This document shows positions 1-12,614 of a stretch of DNA of 64,000 nt, piece by piece. Each line of letters begins with the position of its first letter. Positions within the stretch are counted from its first letter, which is position 1. A model generated the notes under the pieces. It worked only from the letters and a program-made list of their open reading frames with translations. It had not been told where the DNA came from and made no database searches. Both the position numbers and the translations under genes were made by a program. The DNA is from Pardosa pseudoannulata (Eukaryota; Arthropoda; Arachnida; Araneae; Lycosidae), in NCBI GenBank assembly GCA_032207245.1, contig CM063501.1, positions 54,430,393 to 54,494,392 of the forward strand, written 5' to 3'.

Positions 1-3000
1 GTAAACCTAATTAAAACATCCTAATTATTGTTGAAAGAGTTTTTGGATTATACAAATTTGATATTGTTTTTGATCTTAATTCTTGAATCATAATGTCTTT
101 AATCGTTTGGTTCCCAGCGGGTTTTGAAAAAACTCTGTCAAGAATCCCGTAAACTGTCAAGAAACCCGTACAGAGCAACCGCGCTAATCTACATGGGTAT
201 GAAAAGACCCAGGTAGCGCTATAACGTTTCTTTTATTTTATGTCAATAAATCCCAAGCGGTGCAATAGCACTTCTATTTTGTATTCTAAACATATATCTT
301 TCAAAATTGTATTATTATATAGTAATGTGTCTATTGTAAAATGTATTATTTACATAAAAAGAGGAGCTGTGTGATGTATTTGTGTTAACTGAAATACATC
401 ACACAACTCCTGTAAATCTGAGCACTGCTCCTGTAAACCTAATTAAAACATCCTAATTATTGTTGAAAGAGTTTTTGGATTATACAAATTTGATATTGTT
501 TTTGATCTTAATTCTTGAATCATAATGTCTTTAATCGTTTGGTTCCCAGCGGGTTTTGAAAAAACTCTGTCAAGAATCCCGTAAACTGTCAAGAAACCCG
601 TACAGAGCAACCGCGCTAATCTACATGGGTATGAAAAGACCCAGGTAGCGCTATAACGTTTCTTTTATTTTATGTCAATAAATCCCAAGCGGTGCAATAG
701 CACTTCTATTTTGTATTCTAAACATATATCTTTCAAAATTGTATTATTATTATAGTAATGTGTCTATTGTAAAATGTATTATTTACATAAAAAGAGGAGC
801 TGTGTGATGTACTTGTGTTAACTGAAATACATCACACAACTCCTGTAAATCTGAGCACAGCTCCTGTAAACCTAATTAAAACATCCTAATTATTGTTGAA
901 AGAGTTTTTGGATTATACAAATTTGATATTGTTTTTGATCTTAATTCTTGAATCATAATGTCTTTAATCGTTTGGTTCCCAGCGGGTTTTGAAAAAAACT
1001 CTGTCAAGAATCCCGTACAGAGCAACCGCGCTAATCTACATGGGTATGAAAAGACCCAGGTAGCGCTATAGCGCTTCTTTTGTTTTATGTCAATAAATCC
1101 CAAGCGGTGCAATAGCACTTCTATTTTGTATTCTAAACATTTATCTTTCAAAATTGTATTATTATTATAGTAATGTGTCTAGTGAAAAATTATTATTCAC
1201 TTAAAAAGAAGAGCTGTGTGATGTATTTGTGTTAACTGAAATACATCACACAACTCCTGTAAATCTGAGCACTGCTCCTGTAAACCTAATTAAAACATCC
1301 TAATTATTGTTGAAAGAGTTTTTGGATTATACAAATTTGATATTGTTTTTGATCTTAATTCTTGAATCATAATGTCTTTAATCGTTTTGGTTCCCAGCGG
1401 GTTTTGAAAAAACTCTGTCAAGAATCCCGTACAGAGCAACCGCGCTAATCTACATGGGTATGAAAAGACCCAGGTAGCGCTATAACGTTTCTTTTATTTT
1501 ATGTCAATAAATCCCAAGCGGTGCAATAGCACTTCTATTTTGTATTCTAAACATATATCTTTCAAAATTGTATTATTATTATAGTAATGTGTCTAGTGAA
1601 AAATTATTATTCACTTAAAAAGAAGAGCTGTGTGATGTATTTGTGTTAACTGAAATACATCACACAACTCCTGTAAATCTGAGCACTGCTCTTGTAAACC
1701 TAATTAAAAACATCCTAATTATTGTTGAAAGAGTTTTTGGATTATACAAATTTGATATTGTTTTTGATCTTAATTCTTGAATCATAATGTCTTTTAATCG
1801 TTTGGTTCCCAGCGGGTTTTGAAAAAACTCTGTCAAGAATCCCGTACAGAGCAACCGCGCTAATCTACATGGGTATGAAAAGACCTAACCACCACTATAA
1901 AACTTCTTTTATTTTATATCATTAAATCCCAAGCGGTGCAATAGCACTTCTATTTTGTATTCTTCTAAACATATATCTTTCAAAATTGTATTATTATTAT
2001 AGCAATGTGTCTATTGTAAAATGTATTATTTACATAAAAAGAGGAGCTGTGTGATGTACTTGTGTTAACTGAAATACATCACACAACTCCTGTAAATCTG
2101 AGCACAGCTCCTGTAAACCTAATTAAAACATCCTAATTATTGTTGAAAGAGTTTTTGGATTATACAAATTTGATATTGTTTTTAATCTTAATTCTTGAAT
2201 CATAATGTCTTTAATCGTTTGGTTCCCAGCGGGTTTTGAAAAAACTCTGTCAAGAATCCCGTAAACTGTCAAGAAACCCGTACAGAGCAACCGCGCTAAT
2301 CTACATGGGTATGAAAAGACCCAGGTAGCGCTATAACGTTTCTTTTATTTTATGTCAATAAATCCCAAGCGGTGCAATAGCACTTCTATTTTGTATTCTA
2401 AACATATATCTTTCAAAATTGTATTATTATTATAGTAATGTGTCTATTGTAAAATATATTATTTACATAAAAAGAGGAGCTGTGTGATACACTTGTGTTA
2501 ACTGAAATACATCACACAACTCCTGTAAATCTGAGCACAGCTCCTGTAAACCTAATTAAAACATCCTAATTATTGTTGAAAGAGTTTTTGGATTATACAA
2601 ATTTGATATTGTTTTTGATCTTAATTCTTGAATCATAATGTCTTTAATCGTTTGGTTCCCAGCGGGTTTTGAAAAAACTCTGTCAAGAATCCCGTACAGA
2701 GCAACCGCGCTAATCTACATGGGTATGAAAAGACCCAGGTAGCGCTATAACGTTTCTTTTATTTTATGTCAATAAATCCCAAGCGGTGCAATAGCACTTC
2801 TATTTTGTATTCTAAACATATATCTTTCAAAATTGTATTATTATTATAGTAATGTGTCTATTGTAAAATGTATTATTTACATAAAAAGAGGAGCTGTGTG
2901 ATGTACTTGTGTTAACTGAAATACATCACACAACTCCTGTAAATCTGAGCACAGCTCCTGTAAACCTAATTAAAACATCCTAATTATTGTTGAAAGAGTT

Positions 3001-4213
3001 TTTGGATTATACAAATTTGATATTGTTTTTAATCTTAATTCTTGAATCATAATGTCTTTAATCGTTTGGTTCCCAGCGGGTTTTGAAAAAACTCTGTCAA
3101 GAATCCCGTAAACTGTCAAGAAACCCGTACAGAGCAACCGCGCTAATCTACATGGGTATGAAAAGACCCAGGTAGCGCTATAACGTTTCTTTTATTTTAT
3201 GTCAATAAATCCCAAGCGGTGCAATAGCACTTCTATTTTGTATTCTAAACATATATCTTTCAAAATTGTATTATTATTATAGTAATGTGTCTATTGTAAA
3301 ATGTATTATTTACATAAAAAGAGGAGCTGTGTGATGTACTTGTGTTAACTGAAATACATCACACAACTCCTGTAAATCTGAGCACAGCTCCTGTAAACCT
3401 AATTAAAACATCCTAATTATTGTTGAAAGAGTTTTTGGATTATACAAATTTGATATTGTTTTTGATCTTAATTCTTGAATCATAATGTCTTTAATCGTTT
3501 GGTTCCCAGCGGGTTTTGAAAAAAACTCTGTCAAGAAACCCGTACAGAGCAACCGCGCTAATCTACATGGGTATGAAAAGACCCAGGTAGCGCTATAACG
3601 TTTCTTTTATTTTATGTCAATAAATCCCAAGCGGTGCAATAGCACTTCTATTTTGTATTCTAAACATATATCTTTCAAAATTGTATTATTATTATAGTAA
3701 TGTGTCTATTGTAAAATGTATTATTTACATAAAAAGAGGAGCTGTGTGATGTACTTGTGTTAACTGAAATACATCACACAACTCCTGTAAATCTGAGCAC
3801 AGCTCCTGTAAACCTAATTAAAACATCCTAATTATTGTTGAAAGAGTTTTTGGATTATACAAATTTGATATTGTTTTTGATCTTAATTCTTGAAGCATAA
3901 AGTCTTTAATCGTTTGGTTCCCAGAGGGTTTTGAAAAAACACTGTTGGAGAATTCCGAACAGCGCAATCATGCTAATCTACATGGGTATGAAAATACCCA
4001 GGTCGTACTATAGCGCTTCTTTTATTTTGTGTCGATAAATCCCAAGCGGTGCAATAGCACTTCCGTTTTTTATTCTAAACGTATATCCTTCAATATTGTA
4101 TTATTATTATAGTAATGTGCCTGTTGTAAAATGTATTATTTACATAAAAAGAGGAGCTGTGTGATGTACTTGCGTTAACTGAAATACATCACACAGCTCC
4201 TGTAAATCTGAGC
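1..4213. repeat. Tandem satellite, ten units of about 414 or 433 bp
   Basis: Ten head-to-tail units begin with GTAAACCTAATTAAAACATC at about 1, 433, 866, 1280, 1694, 2113, 2546, 2960, 3393 and 3808. Most are near-identical; the last has diverged. Two length classes differ by about 19 bp: the longer carries a second copy of a short direct repeat (CTGTCAAGAA-T/A-CCCGTA). Each unit ends in a strong inverted repeat; in the first unit about 20-bp arms with one mismatch lie at 362-381 and 392-411 around a 10-nt loop. Reading frames on the minus strand recur with the repeat period and contain no known domain, so I do not call genes. The array runs off the left edge of the window. Confidence 0.97.
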
Positions 4214-4605
4214 ACGATTGACTTCAACAGTCGATGGAGCACATCAGTAACATGAAAGTACCATGAAAAGACCCAGGTAGTGCTATAGCTCTTTTATTTT
4301 ATGTCGATAAATTCCAAGCTGTGCATTAGCACTTCTATTTTATATTCTTAACATATATCCTTCAATATTGCATTATTATTATAGTAATGTGCCTATTGTA
4401 AAATGTATTATTTACATAAAAATAGGAACTGTGGAATGTACTTGAGTTAACACAAGTCCATCACACAGCTCCTGTAAATCTGAGCACGGCTCCTGTAAAT
4501 CTGTTGAAGTGAAACCTGTAAATCTGAGCACGATTGACTTCAACAGTCGATGAAGAACATCAGTGGTCCACAACACTCGTAACATGCTAGATTTTCTCGA
4601 CATAA
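4214..4605. repeat. Degenerate edge copy of the 414/433-bp satellite
   Basis: Recognisable but diverged pieces of the satellite unit continue here (AAAAGACCCAGGTAGTGCTA, the GTGCATTAGCACTTC segment and a decayed hairpin at 4426-4477). A block beginning GATTGACTTCAACAGTCGATG occurs at 4215 and again near 4528, so the margin has its own short duplication. Strong divergence beside a homogeneous interior is usual for the border of a tandem array. Confidence 0.85.
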
Positions 4606-5034
4606 AAACTGAACAGGGTGATCACACTGCTTGGGGCTCAAAGGTTAAAAACTTTATTCCCGTATTGCGTATCAATGACTTATACCAGGCTTGCTGAGAT
4701 AACACAAGGAATAAGACACCCCATACAAATGAGCGAAGACTTACCCTTTTGCAGACTCTTTATTTTACAATTCTATATTTGATGAAGAACAATCTGGTGA
4801 CGCCGCAAATAAAGCAAATTAAGTATCAATATGGAGTCTCCATATACTGTTGGAAATGTTGGAGTAACTCCTTGCCTCTGATGACGCTATCTGTTCAGGT
4901 AAAAAAAAAATGGTGGAGAACTGCCTGCCTCTGATGAAGTTATCCGTTCGCTCCGTCTTGGTCTGCTTTTTCTCTGAAGGGGACTTCAAATATACCGAGC
5001 AAAACCCAATGACTACTGTTGCTAGGGCCAAACA
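4606..5034. other. Non-repetitive segment, nothing recognised
   Basis: Mixed-composition sequence between the satellite border and a dispersed repeat. The only open frames are about 60-70 codons on opposite strands over the same bases, with no recognisable domain. I see no gene, RNA or mobile element here. Confidence 0.6.
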
Positions 5035-5159
5035 CGACTGACCCGCGTTAGAAACCCCTCTTGTCCAATGGGATCGAAGGGGGGGGGCACTGACATCGCT
5101 TTCGTCCTTCGGTCAGGCTCCCGCGCTAGCGTTGTCCAATAGTGTAACTCACTGTTACA
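5035..5159 (-). repeat. Copy 1 of a dispersed repeat with a palindromic GTTAC end (possible LTR fragment)
   Basis: This piece matches 25866-25986 in the same orientation: both share AACCCCTCTTG, CCAAT, a GATCGAAGG/GGTCGAAGG run, CGCTTTC and TTGTCCAA. Both end in GTAACTC-N-CTGTTACAG or GTAACTCTTTGTTACAG. Read on the minus strand each copy begins TGTAAC, and a third, differently continuing copy begins the same way at 42953 on the plus strand. A TG start with a short palindrome would fit an LTR edge, but no CA end, duplicated target site or internal coding region is visible. Confidence 0.5.
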
Positions 5160-6839
5160 GCCCTAAAAATATTTTTCAAGAGAAAAAGACTTTTAAAGCC
5201 TTTTCAAGATAACTCTCAAGACAACTTTTGAAAAGAATGGAGGATCTTAGACAAATGTTCATGTTACAGTCATTCGTGACACGATCAGTTTTAAAGGCTG
5301 TAAAAAAGATCTTACCGCTTTTCAGAATAAAAAAAAAATAACTTAGAATTAAGTATTAGAGTTAAACACGTATCCTGTCTTTATCGAAATTTACCTTTTA
5401 TGTAAAAATGTACTGTAAAAAGTACCATAAATATTTATGCTGTCGACTACACCTCTGACACAAATGCAATTTAATAAAATGATAGTACTTTAGATATTCA
5501 GTCTCCTGATTTTTTCCTTACGAGGGAATTGATTTACATTATTATTAGAATACTAAACTATAATTATAGTGAATATATCGATTGCTTTCATTAGATTAAA
5601 ACTCATATATAAGTATTTCTAACTAAAGTCAACAAGGAAATCTATGGAAAATTTGCTTATTGACCCCAAAACCGTTAGGAAAACAGGTAAAACTATTCAA
5701 TAGTTTAATTATACCAAGAACGAAAATATTTGGTAAAGATTCTTTCAATGTAAATAATTCAAAAATTTCGGAAAGTAAAAAGCTAAATTAAGCGCAATAG
5801 AGTACCCGAATATAATAGTAGTTTAGAAAAAATACGTGAAACCTATTAACAATATGAAAATAAACATTTTGTGTGACCAATGCTTTTCAAAAAATTTAAT
5901 GATGTTTTTCGATATTGTTAATTAAAAAGGTTTTAGGAGAGTGTTTGTTTATCAGGATAAGTAAGAAATAATTTCACAAGTTAGATAGTTTTAGATTGGT
6001 GTTTTATTACAACTGAATGAAAAACATTATTATAGTACATTGTATGAATTATATGCAAATCCACAAGAAAGTAATCCCTAACTAATGCTCATAAAATTTA
6101 AGCTCAGTTTTAAGCTTAGTATAATAAAATAGTGGAGTTTTTAGTTTGCTGCAGTGATTTTATAGAGAGTATGGACAGAATCCAAGTTTAGAAGAACCAG
6201 TTGCCTATTTCTTGAGGAACATTTTGAATTAATCGACACAAAATGGCGCCAAGTGATGTGAAGTTCAAGTTATAAACACATTTTGTGACATAATATCAAA
6301 TAACAGGTAGAAAATATTGAAAAGCAAATAAAAATCTAATAATAATAAAATTACTTGGTTAAGTTTAAGGGATAAAAAATCGCATATAGTGAAATAAATT
6401 AAAGTAATATAACTAATATATACCAATTTAAAAAGAAATTGAATAATTTAATTTAGTAAATTAAAAACATAATGTGCTTATAATAATGGTGAACAAATAG
6501 AACACTCACACATATTGAGTGAAATCATTGCCTTATTTAATCATCTTTAGAATTTGGAGGATGTAAATCCTCAATCTTAATTATGAAATCCTAAAAATTG
6601 TCATGTAGACTTTCACTAATTTTTTTGTCTACATAAATTCTTGAATCCACATGATATATTAGCATGTTAGACATTCGTATTATCCGGCAAGCAAATCAAC
6701 ATCCATACATCAACTAAATAATCCTTTTCTATCTAATATTTAATCAATTATACTAAAATCATATGAACCTGAAGCATGTGGTAAAACCAACCTCAGTTTA
6801 CATTTAAGTCTTTAATAATCTGAAAATAACTGTAAAAAC
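5160..6839. other. AT-rich intergenic sequence
   Basis: Long A- and T-rich stretches without an open frame of useful length, tandem repeats or recognisable element termini. I see nothing I can name. Confidence 0.6.
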
Positions 6840-7370
6840 TATCAAAAGCTACCAACAAATTGGCCTGCACTGCTTGACTAAAGAACTGGGTTCTTCCGCC
6901 AACTTGGCGATAATGGATTAAGTATGATCGCCTAACATTTTCTCCTGATCTCACCTTGTCCAAACAATCTGTATCTACATTATATTTTATATGATATTTT
7001 CATCCAACCCTCCTTGTGTAACTCTTTTCTTATATATTAAAAGTGAGCAATACTTAAAAAATTAGATTTAACAAACCATTAATGGTTCACTATGGCTGAT
7101 TTTTAATAATTTAGAGCTGTTGCGTTTGTAAACTGTTAAAGGATTAAGTGTCCATAAATATAAATGCCCGGTTTTCAAGTCGTTTTCTTTAATTAAGCAA
7201 GGGTATATAATTCTATTATGATGGAGCATTGTGCATTAATTAAAGTCACCAGAAAAAGCAAAAAATACAATGTTTGGATGGATTACTTCTGTGTTTTAGT
7301 AAATACCGCCAATATTTTCGCCAAATTTGCCAAGGGGAACCCAATTCTTAAGTAGTCCCGGCATGCACAA
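6840..7370 (-). repeat. Dispersed repeat family DR-1, minus-strand copy
   Basis: The reverse complement of this segment matches three blocks at 40.0-40.9 kb. 7075-7195 corresponds to 40030-40165 (CATTAATGGTTCACTATGGC against GTGAATCTTTAATGGTTCA reversed). 6840-6990 corresponds to 40240-40400 (GATACAGATTGTTTGGACA, AAAATGTTAGGC and the GCCAA/TTGGCG segment). 7290-7370 corresponds to 40400-40470 (CCCCTTGG and ATTGGCGGT). No coding capacity or clean terminal repeats are visible, so the element class is unknown. Confidence 0.6.
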
Positions 7371-8163
7371 ATAATGAAACCAAATAATAAACGTAATGGA
7401 CGCTAAAATTTTCAAATCACTGCTCATGGAATATTCTAGGTCAAAACACCAATTACTGTTAGTTATTAAAAATTTATGTCGATATCCTTGAACCAATTAA
7501 TGTTTGATATTGAAATCACGCTGCGAATGCATGTCTAATGTGGTCCGCGAAGTCTTTTGAGACCTACAGGCTTGCTCTGGAATTTCGAAGACTATTGGAA
7601 CGCAATGAATATGGCAAATGCGCCTAATCTGGAATTGAATCCAGCAGAACTTAGTAGCGTATTGAACTTAGACAGATAGAGGGATGGACGTGCAACACAA
7701 TAATAAAACAATTATATAAAATTTATTTTAGAAATAATCTTATTAATGTGGAACAGAAATTTCATCTGGAAATAAAATAGTATCTGTTACTCAAAGTCTT
7801 TGAAAAGAGAACGATTTACTTCATCTTTTGATCAATAAAGCAATATTCCTTCAAAGAGGATAATTCAAAGAAAAGGAGGTAAGCGAATGCTCTTTTTTTT
7901 TGTTAAATTTTCGGACAAAGAGTGGCATCTTGTGAGCTGAAATGAAAGGAAGAAACTGGAAAAGGAAAAGTAGAGGTAGAACCTTGAGACTATCTAAGGG
8001 TAAAAAAAAATAAAGTACGACTTCCACACCGGAAAAAAAGCTGAAGTAATAGAAAATCATAATGTTATTTGAAAAAAACCACTTTCATTCGATTAACATT
8101 GTGAATTATTATAGTCTCAACTTAGATAACGATCATGAATCGATTATGCCTTTCCATCTTAGT
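7371..8163. other. AT-rich sequence, nothing recognised
   Basis: No open frame above about 70 codons, no tandem repeat and no recognisable element. The short minus-strand frame over 7851-8060 is low-complexity hydrophobic sequence without homology that I recognise. Confidence 0.5.
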
Positions 8164-9465
8164 AACAATTTTGCAGTCACATCTAGAACCATTTCCTGAA
8201 ATTTGATCAGTCTTGTTGTAATTCCTTGAAATGTGGTAATGAACCTGTTTCAAAATAAATGCTAGACCTCTTATTGGTAATATGTTTGAATTAATGAAAA
8301 TGAAATTGTCAGAGAATACTTCAGAGAGTATTCAATAAAAACCTTAATGCGTAGTGCTTGCATTCTAATTCTCCCTTAGACTGACAAACAAGGTTATACG
8401 ATTCTTTGATAAATCTAGTTATTTGGAGAAATCTCAAATTCTTTGATGAGGCCTATTTCGAGAAAATCACATAAAAAGTGTAGATGGATGTGATAATGAA
8501 CTGAAAAATGTTTGATAAACAATTTTGCAGTCGCATGTAGAACCCTTTCCTGAAATTTGATCAGCCTTGTTGTATTACCTTGAAATGTGGCAATGAACCT
8601 GTTTCAAAATAAATGATAGGCTTCTTATTGGTAATATGTTTGAATTAAATGGAAATAAAATCTCCAGAGCAAACTTCAGAGAGTATTCAATGAAAACCTT
8701 AATTCGTAGTACTTTCATTCTAATTCTCCCTTAGATTGACAAACAAGGTTATACGATTCTTTGATAAATCTAGTTTTTTGAGAAATCTCAGAAACTCTTT
8801 GATGAGGTTGATTTCGGGGAAATCACACAAAAAGTGTGGATGGAAGTGATAATGAACTGAAAAATGTTTGATGAACAATTTCGCAGTCGCATTTAGAACT
8901 CTTTCCTGAAATTCGATCAGTCTTGTTGTAATTCATTGAAATGTGGTGATGAACCTGTTTCAAAATAAATGCTAGGCCTCTTATTGGTAATATGTTTCAA
9001 TTAAATGAAAATTAAATTGCCAAAGAAAACTTCAGAAAGTATTCAATAAAAACCTTAATACGTAGTGCTTGTATCATAATTCTCCCTTAGATTGACAAAC
9101 AAGATCATACTATTCTTTGATAAATCTAGTTATTTGAAGAAATCTCAGAAATTCTTTGATGAGGTTGATTTTGAGGAAATCACAAAAAAGTGTAGATGGA
9201 TGTGATAATAGACGGAAAAAAATGCTTGATGCTTGAAATTTCGCAGTCGCATTTAGAACTCTTTCCTGAAATTTGATCAGCGTTGTTGTAGTACCTTGAA
9301 ATGTGGTGATGAACCTGTTTCAAAATAAACGATAGGCCTCTTATTGGTAATATGTTTGAATTAAATGGAAATATATTCACCAAAGAAAACTTCAGAGAGT
9401 ATTCATTGAAAACCTTAATACGTAGTGCTTGCATTCTAATTCTCCCTTAGATTTACAAACAAGAT
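8164..9465. repeat. Tandem array, about 357-bp units made of modules B and A
   Basis: Four units alternate a roughly 240-bp module B with a roughly 120-bp module A. B opens with a variant of GCAGTCGCATTTAGAAC near 8172, 8527, 8884 and 9241 and ends near CTCCCTTAGATTGACAAAC. A begins GATTCTTTGATAAATCTAG and ends AACTGAAAAATG. Units have diverged by scattered substitutions. Module A continues into the next array but with a different partner. No coding potential. Confidence 0.93.
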
Positions 9466-11340
9466 TATGCGAATCTTACATAAATCCAGTTATTTGGAGA
9501 AATCTCAGAAATTCTTTGATGAGTCTGATTTTGAGGAAATCATACAAAAAGTGGGGATGGAAGTGATAATGAACTGAAAAATGTTTCGGTGACCATGGAC
9601 TCTTAATATATACTATTATTGTTTTAACTGATTTGTTGGAAAATGCAACACAGTACAACTCGCTTAGCAAAGAGTCCTGTTTCAACAAGAATCCGGATTT
9701 AACAAATAAATCGGAAATACAGGGATGGTACTATCTATGACGATTCTTTGATAAATCTAGTTAATTGGAGAAACCTCTGAAATTCTTTGATGAGGTTGAT
9801 TTTGGGGAAATCCCACAAAAAGTGGGGATGGAAGTGATAATGAACTGAAAAATGTTTCGGCGACCATGGACTCTTAATATATGCTTTTATTGTTTTAACT
9901 GATTTGTTGGAAAATGCAACACAGTACAACTCGCTTAGCAAAGAGTCCTGTTTCAACAAGAATCCGGATTTAACAAATAAATCGGAAATACAGGGATGGT
10001 ACTATCTATGACGATTCTTTGATAAATCTAGTTAATTGGAGAAACCTCTGAAATTCTTTGATGAGGTTGATTTTGGGGAAATCCCACAAAAAGTGGGGAT
10101 GGAAGTGATAATGAACTGAAAAATGTTTCGGCGACCATGGACTCTTAATATATACTTTTATTGTTTTAACTGATTTGTTGGAAAATGCAACACAGTACAA
10201 CTCGCTTAGCAAAGAGTCCTGTTTCAACAAGAATCCGGATTTAACAAATAAATCGGAAATACAGGGATGGTACTATCTATGACGATTCTTTGATAAATCT
10301 AGTTAATTGGAGAAACCTCTGAAATTCTTTGATGAGGTTGATTTTGGGGAAATCCCACAAAAAGTGGGAATGGAAATGATAATAAACTGAAAAATGTCTC
10401 TGTGACCGTGGACTCTTAGAATTTACTTTTATTATTTTTTTAACTGATTTGCTGTATAATTCAACATACTACAACTCGCTTATCAAAGAGCCCTGTTTTA
10501 ATGAGAATTCGGATTTAACGAATAAATCGGAAATACTGGGATGGTACTATATGTGACGAATCTTTGGTAAATCTAGTTATTTGGAGAAACCTCAGAAATT
10601 CTTTGATGAGGTTTATTTTGGAGAAATTGCCCAAAAAGTGGGGATGGAAGTGATAATGGACTGAAAAATGTTTCGGTGACGGTGGACTCTTAATATTTAC
10701 TTTTATTGTTTTAACTGATTTTCTGGATAATTCAACATACTACAATATGCTTATCAAAGAGCCCTGTTTTAACGAGAATTCAGATTTAACAAATAAATAG
10801 GAAATACTGGGATGGTACTAAGTGTGACGATTCTTTGATAAATCTAGTTATTTGGAGAAACCTCAGAAATTCTTTGATGAGGTTTATTTTGGAGAAATTG
10901 CCCAAAAAGTGGGGATGGAAGTGATAATGGACTGAAAAATGTTTCGGTGACGGTGGACTCTTAATATTTACTTTTATTGTTTTAACTGTTTTGCTGGAAA
11001 ATTCAATACAGTACAACTTGCTTAGCAAAGAGCGTTTTAACGAGACTTCGGATTTAACGAATAAATCGGAAATACTGGGATGGTACTAAGTGTGACGATT
11101 CTTTGATAAATCTAGTTATTTGGAGAAATCTCAGAAATTCTTTAAAGAGGGTGATTTCGTGGAAATCCCACAAAAAGTAGGGATGGAAGTGATAATGAAC
11201 TGAAAAATGTTTCGGCGACCGTGGAAACTTAATATTTACTTTCATTGTTTTAAGTGTTTTGCTGGAAAATTCAACAAATACAGTATCAAAATTCTTAACG
11301 AGAAGATTTAACATAAATCGGAAATACTGAATGGTACTAT
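9466..11340. repeat. Tandem array, 271-bp units made of modules A and C
   Basis: About seven units start near 9466, 9741, 10012, 10283, 10555, 10827 and 11098. Each joins module A of the preceding array to a new module C (GACCATGGACTCTTAATAT through CGGAAATACAGGGATGGTAC). The units starting at 9741 and 10012 are almost identical; those from about 10283 onward diverge and the last fades out. Minus-strand frames of 66-86 codons recur once per unit with similar peptides; they follow the repeat period, lack known domains and are not called as genes. Confidence 0.95.
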
Positions 11341-11699
11341 GTGTGCTTTTGGTAAATCTAGTTATTTAGAAATCTCAGAAATTTTTTGATTATTTTGGAG
11401 AAATTGCAAAAAATATATGAAATAAATTTTGACTCAAAAAATGCTTTCGAGAATTGATTCATAAATGGAAATACTATTTAATTATTCTTTGATAAATTGT
11501 TATTTAAAATATTCTTTAATGATTTAAATAACATAGATATAATCTGAATTTAAAATAATATTTTACTTTTAGTTTTAGTATCTTTCAATACATTCATGCT
11601 GAGAACATTATGAATTTTTTTATTTCTTACCTTTTATTGTTTACGTATATTTCAAATATAGCAGGTTAGAAACACATCTGGTATGTTTGAAGTATTCAT
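11341..11699. repeat. Decayed tail of the A-C array grading into AT-rich DNA
   Basis: Fragments of module A (AAATCTAGTTATTTAGAAATC and TTTTGGAGAAATTGC) persist to about 11500 with deletions, then the sequence becomes featureless AT-rich DNA. Confidence 0.6.
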
Positions 11700-12060
11700 A
11701 AATTGCAAAAACTTATTTTTCAAAAATGTATAAAAAATTATTAGTCGTAGTACCTGAATTATATGTCGTTATAATAATAGGGTTATAGATATTAAAAACC
11801 ATTTTTACTTATTTTTAGTTATGTTTCATAATTCAGTGAGATATAAATATTGAATTTCCCTTTGCATTTCGTTGCCTCCTTTGCACTGCAAAAACTTATG
11901 TTTCAAAAATGCATTTTAAAATTATTATTAGTAATACCTGAATTGCATTTTGTGGTAATAATTATATTTATTATAGATTTACAAATGTTAAAAACCATTT
12001 TTACATATAATTCTAAGTTATGTTTCACAATTCAGTGAGATATAAATATTGAAATTTTCT
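11700..12060. repeat. Two tandem copies of an about 187-bp unit
   Basis: The block GCAAAAACTTATTTTTCAAAA to ATAAATATTGAATTTCCC (about 11703-11858) recurs with moderate divergence at about 11887-12050. The segment around ATTCAGTGAGATATAAATATTGAATTT resembles the core of the larger array at 26.3-28.7 kb, suggesting a common origin. The short plus-strand frame crossing the repeats is not supported. Confidence 0.8.
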
Positions 12061-12598
12061 TTTTGCAACTCTATTTATCCCATTTCAGGATTTATCTAAA
12101 CCCACAGGCCAAGTTTTCTTTCCAAATAATTTTGCTCTAATATCAGTTCTTTACTTACTTTCAGAATCTTAGTTTTTGTTTTATTTTTGCTTCGTTAGAA
12201 ACCTCCACTAAAACAGAATTGAATATGATTTTCTTTTCTCTGCTTTGTCTCTCGTTAGATTTCTGTCCGTTTGTTGGAAATAAATCCCTCTGACCCTTTT
12301 TCAGTTTTTCCAATTAGTAACCTCTTTTTCAAGCAGGCGAAGAAGGTATTTAATAGATCTGAAACAGCTGTTTGTAGCAGTGTTTTCACTTATAAATTTT
12401 TACAGGTTAAATGGCAAGAATGTTTTTAGTACTTAAGAGCCGATAGGGTTTCTTTTGTTTCCTGGTACTAAATAAAAGACGTACTGTAATAGCAAAAATC
12501 TTCTGTCTTCAGATTTCAACGGAAATATCTGTCTTTATCCCACCGGAATTTATTTGGACTAGTTTAAGCGTATTATTTATATATATACTAGCATATAG
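12061..12598. other. Non-repetitive sequence, nothing recognised
   Basis: Ordinary AT-rich sequence with no long open frame. The right end runs into a short TA-rich stretch ahead of the 12599 palindrome. Confidence 0.5.
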
Positions 12599-12614
12599 CC
12601 CGTCATATGACGGG
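12599..12614. repeat. Perfect 16-bp palindrome at the left edge of a GC-richer island
   Basis: CCCGTCATATGACGGG reads identically on both strands. It lies at the abrupt change from AT-rich DNA to the GC-richer block extending to about 13260, so it may be the terminal structure of an inserted element. I see no matching partner at the other edge. Confidence 0.6.

Noticed and set aside
876..1854. Minus-strand frames of 64-91 codons in the first satellite
   Set aside because: They recur with the satellite period, differ by the repeat's indels and show no domain.
9476..11314. Family of similar 70-86-residue minus-strand peptides (MLKQDSLLSELYC...)
   Set aside because: Similarity comes from the 271-bp satellite unit; starts and stops shift with small indels and no protein motif is present.
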